From Cereibacter sphaeroides (GTDB taxonomy: Bacteria; Pseudomonadota; Alphaproteobacteria; Rhodobacterales; Rhodobacteraceae): a stretch of 42,764 nucleotides of DNA. Both the position numbers and the translations under genes were made by a program. Each line of letters begins with the position of its first letter. Position 1 is the stretch's first letter. The notes beneath the pieces are model-generated. The model ran no database searches, had not been told where the DNA came from, and saw nothing but the letters and a program-made list of their open reading frames with translations. Below, piece by piece: positions 29,684 to 37,611 of this stretch. The stretch covers positions 1-42,764 of the forward strand of contig QFQS01000013.1 of assembly GCA_003243455.1 (NCBI GenBank), given 5' to 3'.

Positions 29684-31918
29684 TTATTGCGCGGCACGTT
29701 CCAGGGTGCTGTCGGCCTGCTGCTGCGCCTGGCGCTCGGCCAGTTGCTGCGCTGCGCGGTCGCTCTGGATCTGGTGGCCCTGCCCGATGGATTTCAGGAA
29801 CAAGTCGGCCTGTTTGTGCGCGTCCTGGCTCTGGGCGGTGACGTACTTCTGGAGGATAGCCACGGCGGCCATTAGCTGATCCTGCGGGATAGCTGCGGCC
29901 TCGGCCATCGTCTTGACGGTCTGCGCCTGCTTGAGCTGGCCGTCTGCCTGCGTCCCCTGCGCCTTGAGCTGCAATTCTAAGCGCTTGTTGTCCTGCTCCA
30001 TAACGGCGGCCTTGCCCTGGTCTGCCACGCCCTGCGCTGCGACCATCTGCGCGTCCGGCTGGTCCTGCTGGCTCTGCTGGGCCTGCGCTACCATCTGTTT
30101 TTCCTCGTCCGTCTGCGGCTTCACAATGCCGGAGAGTAAAAGCTGGTTGCGGGTGTACTCTTTGAAGTCCTGGAGGCCCTCGCCGTCCATGTTCGCAATG
30201 ATCAGGCTCATGACGATCGTCGCGTTAGGGTCGCCCGGTTGCATGGTCGCTAACAGGTTAGTCAGGCTGCGGACGGTCTGCTGGCGTCGCGTCTGGGAGG
30301 ACTCGCCGACGTCGGCAACAATTTCATATTTGCCGCGCTTGAGGTCGTTAATCGCGATCACTTCCTTCGTCTCGCGATCGACGACTTTCCCGGTCATTAA
30401 CACGAGGTCGTCGCTCCCGTCCTCCTGCTGGATCCTCACGTAAGACTCGGAGCCGTAAACCTTGCGAGCGGCGGACAGGTAGACGCGGCCACAATGGCGC
30501 AACGTCTTAGCCAGGTTGTCCATGTAGAGCGCGCCCTGGCCGTCCATGCGGGCGAAAATAGCCTCCACGGTTTCGGTCGCCAGGTTAGACGGCAGCGCTT
30601 CGAGCTGGGAGGATCCGACAATCTGCTGGATAGTCGCCCCGGTGTACTGGAGGACGGCAGCGAGCGCCGGAGAGAGCGGAGTCGCCGGAGTATAGCCCAG
30701 CGGTCCGGCCTGCTGGACGACCTCACCAGACGCATTACGGAGCGATTTAGCGGGCAGGTATGCGGGGCGCTTCGTGTTGCGATCCCCCCAGGCGTTGGCG
30801 AGATTCCCAGGGATCATGTCGATATCCATGATCGGGATGTTGTCGCCGCCTGCCTGCGCGGCCTGGTCGGCCATCATGGACACGATCAGGTTTTCAAGAC
30901 GCTGGGCGTCCATCGCGAGCGTGGCGTGGCCCATCACGCGCTCCTGGTTGTCGATAAACGAGCGGCGCGCGTTGAAGATAAAGACCGGGATCCATTCGAA
31001 CGGGATCAGCTTCGGCTCCTCGATCCACTCCCCGCCGGAAAACAGGCCGCAATAGACCTTACGACGTTTGACGCGGCGATCCTTGAGCTTTTTCCAGCCT
31101 GCGGCCTTAAGCTCGTCGAAAACCTGCTCCATGTCGTCCTCGTCGTATACCTCCGTTTCCCCGGTGAGCGGGTTCTGGTAGGAGATCACGGTGGTGTCCT
31201 CGATCTTCACCTCATAGTAACGGGCGATATAAATCGCGTCTTTAGAGGCCCAGTCAAACCATTTGCCCGTGTTCAGCTCCATGAGGTCCTCCGGGGCCAT
31301 CGCGTCCGGGTAACGCTCCTCGTACTTCTCCGGGGTCATGCTGAATAGCTCGGCCATCCACATAGCATCACTGCGATCGTACATTTTGGAGTCAGGATCG
31401 ACAAAGAGGCACGAGGCCGGATCGTAGATCGGGTAAAAGACGATATGACGCTCCTCATTGTCGGGATCAAATTCGTCCTCCAGCTCCGTGTCCATGCGAA
31501 ACGCGCCCATCCCGCCGTCGATGCCGTCGCCGTAAGTGTTATCGACGGACTCCGGCCCGTTGCTCTCGTTGTAGTCGGCGCGGAATTTGCCGTTTAGCTT
31601 GTCGGCCAGCTCCTCGGATGCCTTTTCGTCCTTCGGACGGAATACCACGGAGACACGGTTAAGGCGGTAATCGGTGATCAGGCGGTCGCACTCGCGGGCC
31701 ACTTTGTTAAGTTCGAATCGAGGGTATTTCTCGAATCGTTCATCATCCATCGCAAAGCCGGAGTTAGTTGATCCTTCCCACTGCGCGCCCGGAATACGGA
31801 CAAAGCGCTGGGTTTCGATCATTTTCTTGCGGCTTTGCTCCTCGCTGGCGATCGTCTGGCTCAGGCGCTTACGCGCCGTCTCATGCCAGTTCTGGGCCGA
31901 TTTGGTGACTCGTGCCAT
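29684..31918 (-). CDS. P22 gp1-like portal protein, 744 aa
   Basis: The portal is a dodecamer through which DNA is packaged and ejected. Length (P22: 725) and position after the large terminase fit. Recognisable parts are an N-terminal helical region, RFELNKVARECDRLITDYRLNR, then GDGIDGGMGAFRM, and FYPIYDPASCLFVDPDS. The C-terminal 150 residues are Gln/Ala-rich coiled coil, corresponding to the P22 barrel. It starts 17 bases after the terminase stop. Confidence 0.95.
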   Translation of the reverse strand: MARVTKSAQNWHETARKRLSQTIASEEQSRKKMIETQRFVRIPGAQWEGSTNSGFAMDDERFEKYPRFELNKVARECDRLITDYRLNRVSVVFRPKDEKASEELADKLNGKFRADYNESNGPESVDNTYGDGIDGGMGAFRMDTELEDEFDPDNEERHIVFYPIYDPASCLFVDPDSKMYDRSDAMWMAELFSMTPEKYEERYPDAMAPEDLMELNTGKWFDWASKDAIYIARYYEVKIEDTTVISYQNPLTGETEVYDEDDMEQVFDELKAAGWKKLKDRRVKRRKVYCGLFSGGEWIEEPKLIPFEWIPVFIFNARRSFIDNQERVMGHATLAMDAQRLENLIVSMMADQAAQAGGDNIPIMDIDMIPGNLANAWGDRNTKRPAYLPAKSLRNASGEVVQQAGPLGYTPATPLSPALAAVLQYTGATIQQIVGSSQLEALPSNLATETVEAIFARMDGQGALYMDNLAKTLRHCGRVYLSAARKVYGSESYVRIQQEDGSDDLVLMTGKVVDRETKEVIAINDLKRGKYEIVADVGESSQTRRQQTVRSLTNLLATMQPGDPNATIVMSLIIANMDGEGLQDFKEYTRNQLLLSGIVKPQTDEEKQMVAQAQQSQQDQPDAQMVAAQGVADQGKAAVMEQDNKRLELQLKAQGTQADGQLKQAQTVKTMAEAAAIPQDQLMAAVAILQKYVTAQSQDAHKQADLFLKSIGQGHQIQSDRAAQQLAERQAQQQADSTLERAAQ

Positions 31919-31935
31919 TGTGTTCTCCGTGGGTG

Positions 31936-33558
31936 TCAGTAGTTGCTCGGCACATTATAGCCGTGATAGTCGTCGTTTTTCACGCGCTCCGGCGGCTGCA
32001 TCAACATGCAAAGCACGTCGGCCATGCCTGGCGATTTCATTTTGAGCTTGGTCCGCATCTGCGGCTTAGGCATACGGGCAAACTTGCCGTTGGTGTTGTA
32101 TACGCGCGGAATACGGCAGACCTCGGCGCGTAACTTCTGCATATGCTCCCCGATCCCGGCCTTGTCCAGACTGATCAGCTCCTCCGGGTTGTGGTAGATG
32201 CCTTTCACGACGGCCTCGTAAGTCTTTTCGAATCGGCGGCGTAACAGGTAGATATCCTGGCTCCCCCTGTTCGCAAAAGCATCAACATTTTTCAGGAGGT
32301 TGTCGCCCTCGGTCTTGTTATTGAGCCAGTGATCCAGCTCCACCAGCCCGTCGGGGTCTTTGACGCCCTCCCCGGCGTTGTAGCCGTCCACGATAACGTT
32401 AGTCCCGGCGTAAGCCTCCGTTACCTGGCGACGCAGGCCAGCGCCCAGCCCTGCCCGGTCCCACACAAACGCCTCGACGCCGTGGATCTTCGCCTCGCCG
32501 ATCGCTCGGTCCACTGCGTCGTTAGCGTCGCCCTCGTACCACTCGGACATATGGGTGACGACTGGCCCCTGGCGCTCGCCATAGGCTTTGTTATCGGTCC
32601 CGACGTCCGCCGGGTCGAGTGCTGCGATCCTCATGCCGGACGGTTTAAAGCCTAAATGCAAATGAGCGTCGATCGCGGCATCAAACCATTCAGCCGGGAT
32701 AATGGCATCCGGCACGGAGTCATTGAAATGACCTTCCCAGACGTGATCGAACAAGGCGCGGGAGAGGGTTTTCCGGTCAAATTCCATTTCCGCGCGGAGT
32801 TCCGGCGGAAACCACGGGTTATCCGACCAGTTGACGCGGATAACCAGGTGGAGATCGTCCTCATAGATGCCGTCGCGGAGTAGATCCTCCCAGAATGGAT
32901 TAATAAATCGCTTGCTGAATGGGTCCTCACTGGATCCGGGGTTGGCGGTGAATAGCATCATGCCGCCCTTTTCGCGCATGGTCGGCGTCAGCTTGCGGAT
33001 CGACTCCTCGGAGAACGTTTGCGCCTCCTCGCCCCAGAATCGTTTGAAGCCGAAAGCGGATTTTACGCCGTCCGGGTCGCGGGCCATCCCCTTAAAACGG
33101 ATGATCGCGCCGTTCTCGTGGCGGATCTCCTTCTCCAGAATTTCGAAGCCGTCCAGACCGTACTCCTCGATCCGGTTGGCGAGGAGCGGGTGGACAGAAT
33201 CCTTGATCGATGCCTGAAACTCACGCAGACACATAGCGCTCGCGGCCTCGTCGTGGGCGTCTGCATCCACGATCCCGCCGACGGTGAGCGACTTCCCGGA
33301 GCCACGGCCCCCGACCAGGATAACGAAGCGTTTCGGGCGTAACAGGATAGGCGTCAGGCACTCGGCGATCGTAATGTCGTGCGGGTCGCTGGTGTAAACC
33401 CACTCGCCGTTAACCTTGCGCATGTTGTACAGGTGGCGAGCCTGCAATCCATCCGGCGCATAGACGCCGTAAACCAGACCGCCCTCGCGCGCCTTGTAGC
33501 GGAGCATGGCCTCCAGTCGGGCCAGTCGCTCGATCGCCTCCTTACGATTTTTTGCCAT
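31936..33558 (-). CDS. terL: Terminase large subunit (ATPase and nuclease), 540 aa
   Basis: The motor drives headful packaging and cuts the concatemer. The ATPase has Walker A GGRGSGKS at 83-90 and a Walker-B-like KRFWGEEAQTF. The nuclease domain begins at about 300 with IAALDPADVGTDN, continues with FVWDRAGLGAG, and has a later acidic pair in the SLDKAGIGEHM region. The ATG at 33558 is preceded by GAGGG. It overlaps the end of the HExxH gene by 17 bases. Packaging strategy cannot be told from sequence alone, but the circular permutation fits headful. Confidence 0.95.
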   Translation of the reverse strand: MAKNRKEAIERLARLEAMLRYKAREGGLVYGVYAPDGLQARHLYNMRKVNGEWVYTSDPHDITIAECLTPILLRPKRFVILVGGRGSGKSLTVGGIVDADAHDEAASAMCLREFQASIKDSVHPLLANRIEEYGLDGFEILEKEIRHENGAIIRFKGMARDPDGVKSAFGFKRFWGEEAQTFSEESIRKLTPTMREKGGMMLFTANPGSSEDPFSKRFINPFWEDLLRDGIYEDDLHLVIRVNWSDNPWFPPELRAEMEFDRKTLSRALFDHVWEGHFNDSVPDAIIPAEWFDAAIDAHLHLGFKPSGMRIAALDPADVGTDNKAYGERQGPVVTHMSEWYEGDANDAVDRAIGEAKIHGVEAFVWDRAGLGAGLRRQVTEAYAGTNVIVDGYNAGEGVKDPDGLVELDHWLNNKTEGDNLLKNVDAFANRGSQDIYLLRRRFEKTYEAVVKGIYHNPEELISLDKAGIGEHMQKLRAEVCRIPRVYNTNGKFARMPKPQMRTKLKMKSPGMADVLCMLMQPPERVKNDDYHGYNVPSNY

Positions 33559-33967
33559 AGCCTAAGCCCTCGTAAGCCCGTTCAATCTGGGTAAACAGCG
33601 CGCCGACCAGATACGCCTCCGGCTCGTCGTTGGTCTTGTCCCAGGTGATCCCAAAGTCGTCAGCGATGAAATTCTTAATGTGGGTGATCTCGTGGGCGAT
33701 AACTGCGCGCCAGTGTTTACAGCGCTTGATCTGCACGATCGCCACGTAGGCGTCGTCAGTGAAATAGGCCGTCGCCCGGCCAGTCTGGCACGGCTTTCCG
33801 ACGTCGCGCCACTTGTCCAGAGCCTGGTCCATCTTCGCCAGTTGCTCGTCGTCCTGCGGGTCGATACAGCAAACCATGTACGGGTAAGGCTGGGTTAAAA
33901 ACCACTTGATCCCCAGCGCCTCAAAGCGCCCGATCGTGTCCGGCGGTAACTTATTTTTTCTGCTCAT
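33542..33967 (-). CDS. HExxH metallopeptidase-like protein, 141 aa
   Basis: Residues 92-96 read HEITH inside an amphipathic helix (RAVIAHEITHIKNF), with acidic residues downstream (NDEPEAYLVG, E115 and E117) that could supply the third zinc ligand. This is the layout of short zincin-type metallopeptidases. The first 60 residues are unique. It lies between the putative small and large terminase genes and overlaps both, so it is tightly coupled to packaging gene expression. It could be a protease for prohead or host-factor processing, or a non-catalytic relative. Confidence 0.65.
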   Translation of the reverse strand: MSRKNKLPPDTIGRFEALGIKWFLTQPYPYMVCCIDPQDDEQLAKMDQALDKWRDVGKPCQTGRATAYFTDDAYVAIVQIKRCKHWRAVIAHEITHIKNFIADDFGITWDKTNDEPEAYLVGALFTQIERAYEGLGYGKKS

Positions 33968-34472
33968 TCAGGAGGGCCTCCAGCGCATCAAGACGGGCGA
34001 TCAGGTCGGATAGTTCTTCTACCTCGGCCCCGTGGCGGATCATCTTCACAATCACCTCGGCAGCGTCGAACGGGAGAATGCCGTCCGCTACGGCCTGCGT
34101 GACCTCGCGGATCTTGTCGCTGGCTTTGGTCCCTTTGAGTTCAAACTGATAGATCGGCGCGGTCGGCTTCACGTATGGCACAAGGCGGCTGAGAATATCG
34201 CGCATCATGGACGGGTCATAAAGCGACATCTGGATCGCGCGCTGGATGTACATATCCTCGGTGAGCGCCACCTCCACCAGCTCGTCCTCCTGGCGGATCT
34301 CGCCCGTCTCCTCGTCCTCTACGTCGATCTTGCGCCCGGTCTTTTCTTTCACCTTCACTTTTCGGAGGGCGTCGAGTAGGAGGGTGCGGAATTGCTTTTC
34401 CCGCCCGCGTCGCTGCGGCTGGTTATCCTTGCTGAATCGGTTGCCTTTCTTAAGGTTCTGCTCGTTCGCCAT
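33951..34472 (-). CDS. Putative terminase small subunit, 173 aa
   Basis: Position upstream of the large terminase, a basic Gly/Asn/Gln-rich N-terminus (KKGNRFSKDNQPQRRGREK) that resembles DNA-binding starts of such subunits, a helical core, and a C-terminal coiled coil (LSDLIARLDALEALLNEQKK) support this. No sequence match to P22 gp3 is evident. The call is therefore based on context and general features. The ribosome-binding site GGAGG is eleven bases from the ATG. Confidence 0.7.
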   Translation of the reverse strand: MANEQNLKKGNRFSKDNQPQRRGREKQFRTLLLDALRKVKVKEKTGRKIDVEDEETGEIRQEDELVEVALTEDMYIQRAIQMSLYDPSMMRDILSRLVPYVKPTAPIYQFELKGTKASDKIREVTQAVADGILPFDAAEVIVKMIRHGAEVEELSDLIARLDALEALLNEQKK

Positions 34473-34547
34473 GATAAAAAAATCCTCCGGTTACTCCTGG
34501 ATGTTTACAGGGTTCGCGGAGGATTGTCGTCTATCACTGGACCGTTA

Positions 34548-34841
34548 TCAAGTGGAGCGCCCCGGCGAGAGGTCAGGGCATAAGTGCATATTCGCCGCCG
34601 TGATGGGCCACGGGCTAACCGGGTGGGCGTAGGCCAGCTTGTCGGCCCGTTTGGCGATGTAGCCCGTGCGCTTGCCCGTGTCCTCAAACTTCGCACAGAT
34701 AACGCACGTCCCGTTACTGGTGAAGCGGGTGAAGTTGCCCCGGTGCGCCTTGCACTCGATCCCCTGGTAGGTGTGGACTTTCATCGCGATAGCCTGGGCG
34801 CGGCTGAATGCGACGGGTTTCTCCTTCGTCGCGCCCGCCAT
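34548..34841 (-). CDS. Hypothetical zinc-knuckle-like protein, 97 aa
   Basis: A C-x2-H, then thirteen residues, then C-x2-C pattern (CKAH at about 31-34 and CVIC at about 47-50) suggests a small zinc site. The N-terminal part is basic and the C-terminal part contains Pro and aromatic residues. Unknown function. Its ATG overlaps the upstream stop as TAATG. It is the promoter-distal member of a two-gene unit served by the promoter at 35348-35376. Confidence 0.6.
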   Translation of the reverse strand: MAGATKEKPVAFSRAQAIAMKVHTYQGIECKAHRGNFTRFTSNGTCVICAKFEDTGKRTGYIAKRADKLAYAHPVSPWPITAANMHLCPDLSPGRST

Positions 34842-35314
34842 TAGTCGCAGGCTCCGCCGCTGGGGGTGCTGCTGTCGCCACTGTCATAGCTGGGGCTGCT
34901 GTCGCTGTCGTGGCTGGAGTGGTGGCGGTGGCTGTAGTTATCCCAGTCGTTGCGGTCGTTGACGTGGTAGACCGGGTTTAGTGGCGAGGTCAGCGAAAGC
35001 GGGTTAAGCGGGTCGAGGTCGTCGCCCTGGCGGTGGAGTGCGCGCCGTGTAGGGTCACTGCGGAGCGCGGTCGCCATGCGGGCCGCTTCGCTCTTGTTCG
35101 CCATGCTGCGGGGAGCGATGATCACGCGTGACTCCTCGCCATGCCTGCGGCCCAGTAGCGGATCGAATACCTCGGCGACGGTTTTCCCTTTGCACTGCTC
35201 GCAGATCCAGAAGGTGTCCGCCGACTGGGTAAAGCCGCGCGGCTCCTGTTTCCTGCACGTCCGGCACGTCTTAAAGCGGACTAACAGGCGGTTAATGCTG
35301 TCAAAGATGGACAT
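34841..35314 (-). CDS. Zinc-ribbon protein with Ser/His/Asp-rich tail, 157 aa
   Basis: The first 50 residues contain two Cys pairs (CRTC near 17-20 and CEQC near 38-41) that form a zinc ribbon. The last 45 residues are a low-complexity tail rich in Ser, His, Asp and Tyr ending in GGACD. The middle has repeated LNPLSLTSPLNP. The tail may be disordered and metal-binding. Unknown role. A good Shine-Dalgarno sequence, GGAGAGAG, precedes the ATG. Confidence 0.6.
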   Translation of the reverse strand: MSIFDSINRLLVRFKTCRTCRKQEPRGFTQSADTFWICEQCKGKTVAEVFDPLLGRRHGEESRVIIAPRSMANKSEAARMATALRSDPTRRALHRQGDDLDPLNPLSLTSPLNPVYHVNDRNDWDNYSHRHHSSHDSDSSPSYDSGDSSTPSGGACD

Positions 35315-35347
35315 TGCTCTCTCCTTCGTCTGGGTGGAATCGGCCCC

Positions 35348-35376
35348 AGCATAGCGCCGGGGCGTACATCATTCAA
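35348..35376 (-). promoter_or_regulatory. Promoter for the 35314 gene
   Basis: On the minus strand TTGAAT (35371-35376) and TATGCT (35348-35353) are 17 bp apart. A variant box ATCGCGCTTGAATGATGTAC overlaps the -35; compare ATCACGCTTTAATGATATTAC at 8625. Confidence 0.6.
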
Positions 35377-35384
35377 GCGCGATA

Positions 35385-35609
35385 TTATCGGAGCATCAGG
35401 AGGAGGCAGCCGACCACGAGGCCGATCGCCAGCGCCTTAATGATGCCCGGACACTTTGGCCGCTCGTCGTGCGGGAAGTACATCACGCAGTCGCGCATAA
35501 GCTCCGCGCGCTTGCGGTCTATGTCGGCCTGCGTGACTGGCGGACGCGTCAGCCATGAAACCGGGATGTAGGCCGGAGGGATTCGATCCCCCCAGCTCCC
35601 GGCGGTCAC
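35385..35609 (-). CDS. Hypothetical tail-anchored membrane protein, 74 aa
   Basis: The protein has a Pro-rich N-terminus, a basic middle and a C-terminal membrane helix (about 19 residues, IIKALAIGLVVGCLLLMLR), so the N-terminus should face the cytoplasm. The start is probably the GTG at 35609 that overlaps the upstream stop as GTGA; a GTG at 35642 would add eleven residues. No family is recognised. The frame contains one of the GATCCCCCCA words (35585-35594). Confidence 0.55.
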   Translation of the reverse strand: MTAGSWGDRIPPAYIPVSWLTRPPVTQADIDRKRAELMRDCVMYFPHDERPKCPGIIKALAIGLVVGCLLLMLR

Positions 35610-36544
35610 TTTGCGCGGCGGTACTGCTTCACGTCGGACCACTCGACCACGCCAGCCTCCAGCGTGTTACCTGCGCCGTTGTGGAGCATGATATCCACCA
35701 GCGCGTCGTCCGGCATGTTGTGCGGCTTATAGCCCCATTCCCACACGATCCAGCCCTCGGAGTCCGGCTTCTCGCGCCCGGTCAGCGCGTCGAGCAAGTC
35801 CTGGCCGATCTCGGTCGGGATCCGGCCCGTGGCCGCCAGCGCCTGGATCTTGCTGCGCAATGCTTCGCCGCGTTTGGTATGCCAGCGGAGGCTCTGCTCC
35901 GTCTCCTGCTGGACGCGAGTCTCAAACCACGCCACGCGCTCGGCGTTGCAGTCACAGCGCGTCAGCTTCTCCATGTTCTCCTGTCCGCGCACGAAGTCCC
36001 GGAGGTGGCCGTTAGGCATCCTGAAAACATTCCAGTTATACGGGAGGCGCTTCTCGTCGCAGTTGGTCACGTAGCGCTCCAGCAAGTCCACGCGCTCCTC
36101 GGCCAGTCTGGCCGCCTTGTCGAAATTATCAGCCTTGTTAGCCTTTGCCACCAGCTCGCGCGCTACCTGCTCCGTGTACGCGATGTGCTGCGGCAGGCCC
36201 GTGATCCCGCGCCAGCCGTGCGGGACGTGCATCGCGCCGATGATCTCGCGTAACTTGACGTAGTAGCCGGACACGGTGGCCTCCGCTGCGCGCATCTGGT
36301 CCAGCTCCTGCTCCAGCTCGCGCTCGCGGTACTTGTCGCGCCACTTCTCGCTCTCGGAGTGGACACGGGCCAGCGCCTCGTCGGACAGGAGCGGCAGGTG
36401 GCAGGGGGAGAGGTCCGGCTCCGCTTTGAAACCGTTCGCCATAGCGTCGCTAATGTCGGCAATGTGGATCTTGCGCTGGGTGTAACGTGCGCGGTCCTCC
36501 TGGGACATATGCGCGTAGAGTAAACCTTCGTCGTGGCTGTTCAT
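35606..36544 (-). CDS. Hypothetical protein with coiled coil and phage-type C-terminal domain, 312 aa
   Basis: The largest gene of this arm. About 60-115 is a Glu/Arg-rich coiled coil. The last 60 residues have a W-x-W-E-x-x-x-x-P-H-N-M-P-D-D-A-L-V-D-I pattern ending in Y-R-R, resembling a small C-terminal beta domain seen at the end of many phage accessory proteins of unknown function. I start it at the ATG at 36544 (GGAG six bases upstream), not at an upstream in-frame ATG that covers the preceding gene. Four Cys are scattered and not arranged as a zinc site. Confidence 0.65.
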   Translation of the reverse strand: MNSHDEGLLYAHMSQEDRARYTQRKIHIADISDAMANGFKAEPDLSPCHLPLLSDEALARVHSESEKWRDKYRERELEQELDQMRAAEATVSGYYVKLREIIGAMHVPHGWRGITGLPQHIAYTEQVARELVAKANKADNFDKAARLAEERVDLLERYVTNCDEKRLPYNWNVFRMPNGHLRDFVRGQENMEKLTRCDCNAERVAWFETRVQQETEQSLRWHTKRGEALRSKIQALAATGRIPTEIGQDLLDALTGREKPDSEGWIVWEWGYKPHNMPDDALVDIMLHNGAGNTLEAGVVEWSDVKQYRRAK

Positions 36545-36564
36545 GGTGTTCTCCGTCGGGTGAT

Positions 36565-36580
36565 GGCCCCTTGCGGGGCC
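36565..36580 (-). other. Intercistronic hairpin with GCAA tetraloop
   Basis: On the minus strand GGCCCC and GGGGCC close a GCAA (GNRA) loop. There is no U-tract. It lies 20 bases before the 36544 start. Confidence 0.6.
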
Positions 36581-36587
36581 GGGTAGG

Positions 36588-36884
36588 TTAAAAGCCGTCG
36601 TAGTAGCCTGGCAGTGCGCGGAGCTGGGCCTCGTCGTCCACCAGGTCCCACTCGGTCGGCTCCAGGTCGATCGCCGGGTCCACATCGTCACAGATAATCA
36701 TGTCAGCGCGCCCGAACGTGTGGAGCTGCGCCTCGTCGTCGATGTGGAAGCCTGCGAAGCCGTCGGAGGCCAGGAGGGCCTCGTGGGCGATGATACCCGC
36801 CACCAGCGGGGAGACGTTGCCGCTTGCTTTCTGGCGCTCGATCTCGGCCTGAATGTCTGCGAGGGTCTGGGATAATGTGGTCAT
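36588..36884 (-). CDS. Hypothetical acidic protein, 98 aa
   Basis: The product carries far more acidic than basic residues, with Asp-rich segments (CDDVDPAIDLEPTEWDLVDDEAQL) broken by hydrophobic strands. A DNA-mimic or inhibitor role is conceivable only from charge. I start it at the ATG at 36884. An upstream in-frame extension is basic, unlike the rest, and lies in a GC-rich leader. Unknown function. Confidence 0.6.
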   Translation of the reverse strand: MTTLSQTLADIQAEIERQKASGNVSPLVAGIIAHEALLASDGFAGFHIDDEAQLHTFGRADMIICDDVDPAIDLEPTEWDLVDDEAQLRALPGYYDGF

Positions 36885-37075
36885 GGTCTGCTCTCTCGTC
36901 TGGTTTAAGGTGGGCGGCGTTGCTTCGTCGGTAGCCTCGGTTCGATTCCACTGGTAAGCGTTCTGCCTTGCGGCGAGTGTCCAGCGTTCGGCCTCACGGT
37001 TGGGAATCCTGACACTACGATCAAGCCCCTGCGTTGCTCCTCTCCGGCTGCATCCTGCCGCCGCCCTACGCAATA
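36885..37075 (-). promoter_or_regulatory. Long GC-rich 5' leader, possibly structured
   Basis: From the promoter at 37076-37104 to the ATG at 36884 there are about 185 bases without a credible gene. GGGCGGCG near the 5' end (37059-37066) pairs perfectly with CGCCGCCC near the 3' end (36912-36919), which would close the whole leader. GTGTC and GACAC pairs lie inside. I recognise no riboswitch or RNA family. Confidence 0.45.
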
Positions 37076-37104
37076 AAGATAACGGAAGCGTGATATTAAT
37101 GCAA
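37076..37104 (-). promoter_or_regulatory. Promoter with ATCACG box upstream of the long leader
   Basis: On the minus strand TTGCAT (37099-37104) and TATCTT (37076-37081) are 17 bp apart with ATCACGCTTCC in the spacer, as in the dam promoter. Confidence 0.65.
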
Positions 37105-37111
37105 GGATTAT

Positions 37112-37384
37112 TTATTCTTTATCATCCCATCGCCCAGGCCTGAGCAATTGACCTTTGCGCCACTCGTCCCACACGAAGTACGGCCAGAAGATGATCACCA
37201 GCGCCAGCACAAAGACCACTATCAGCGCGACCAGCATCGCGCCCAGCGGGACCAGCGACGGGGGGACGCCCTGCGCCTCCCTGGCACATGCACGGCCCAG
37301 GGCAGCGGCAGCGCCGCCCCACAGTTCGACCGCCATCCATGCCGCGCCGATAGCCAGCCAGGAGAAAACCATTTCGTAGAGCAT
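37112..37384 (-). CDS. Hypothetical two-span membrane protein, 90 aa
   Basis: Two hydrophobic helices (about 4-28 and 43-68) flank a short loop; the C-terminus is basic then acidic (WRKGQLLRPGRWDDKE). The ATG overlaps the upstream stop as TGATG, so it is coupled to the 37384 gene. A role at the cell envelope, such as superinfection exclusion, is possible but not indicated by any motif. Confidence 0.65.
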   Translation of the reverse strand: MLYEMVFSWLAIGAAWMAVELWGGAAAALGRACAREAQGVPPSLVPLGAMLVALIVVFVLALVIIFWPYFVWDEWRKGQLLRPGRWDDKE

Positions 37385-37611
37385 CAGTAGATCCCATTTG
37401 TCAGAAGATACAGCCGCCCGTTTCGCATCAGGCGGATCATGTTGCTGGTCCCGTGGCCCATCGGGACCGGGTAGAGCTGGCCGTCTGCTGCGCGCATATA
37501 CAGCCGATTGCGGACGCGCCAGCCTTGCAGGGTGTGGCCCCGGCGTCCGTACTCGTCGCGCTTCACGTCCACGATCCGGCAGTACACCGGAGCCTCGTTA
37601 ATCTGCATCAT
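37384..37611 (-). CDS. Hypothetical small beta-rich protein, 75 aa
   Basis: The product is basic with alternating strands (PVYCRIVDVKRDEYGRRG, then NRLYMRAADGQLYPVPMG and NGRLYLLTNGIY). No named family. The start is the ATG at 37611, which shares a base with the upstream stop (TGATG), with GGAGGGG six to seven bases ahead. A GTG one codon upstream is possible. Confidence 0.6.
   Translation of the reverse strand: MMQINEAPVYCRIVDVKRDEYGRRGHTLQGWRVRNRLYMRAADGQLYPVPMGHGTSNMIRLMRNGRLYLLTNGIY

Noticed and set aside
34473..34500. An intrinsic terminator before the small terminase gene, suggested by a run of T.
   Set aside because: No stem precedes the T-run, and it lies between the ribosome-binding site and the ATG.
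36925..36960. A tRNA T-arm-like string, GGTTCGATTCC, on the plus strand.
   Set aside because: The flanking bases do not form a five-pair T stem, and no acceptor, D or anticodon arms can be built around it.
36885..37073. An N-terminal extension of the 36588-36884 protein by 63 residues.
   Set aside because: It is basic and low in protein character, has no ribosome-binding site, and would begin at about the predicted transcript start. An internal ATG with a good leader fits better.
37122..37397. A 91-codon minus-strand frame overlapping 37112-37384.
   Set aside because: The alternative frame has two membrane helices and a coupled start, while this one is Gly/Arg-rich with no ribosome-binding site.
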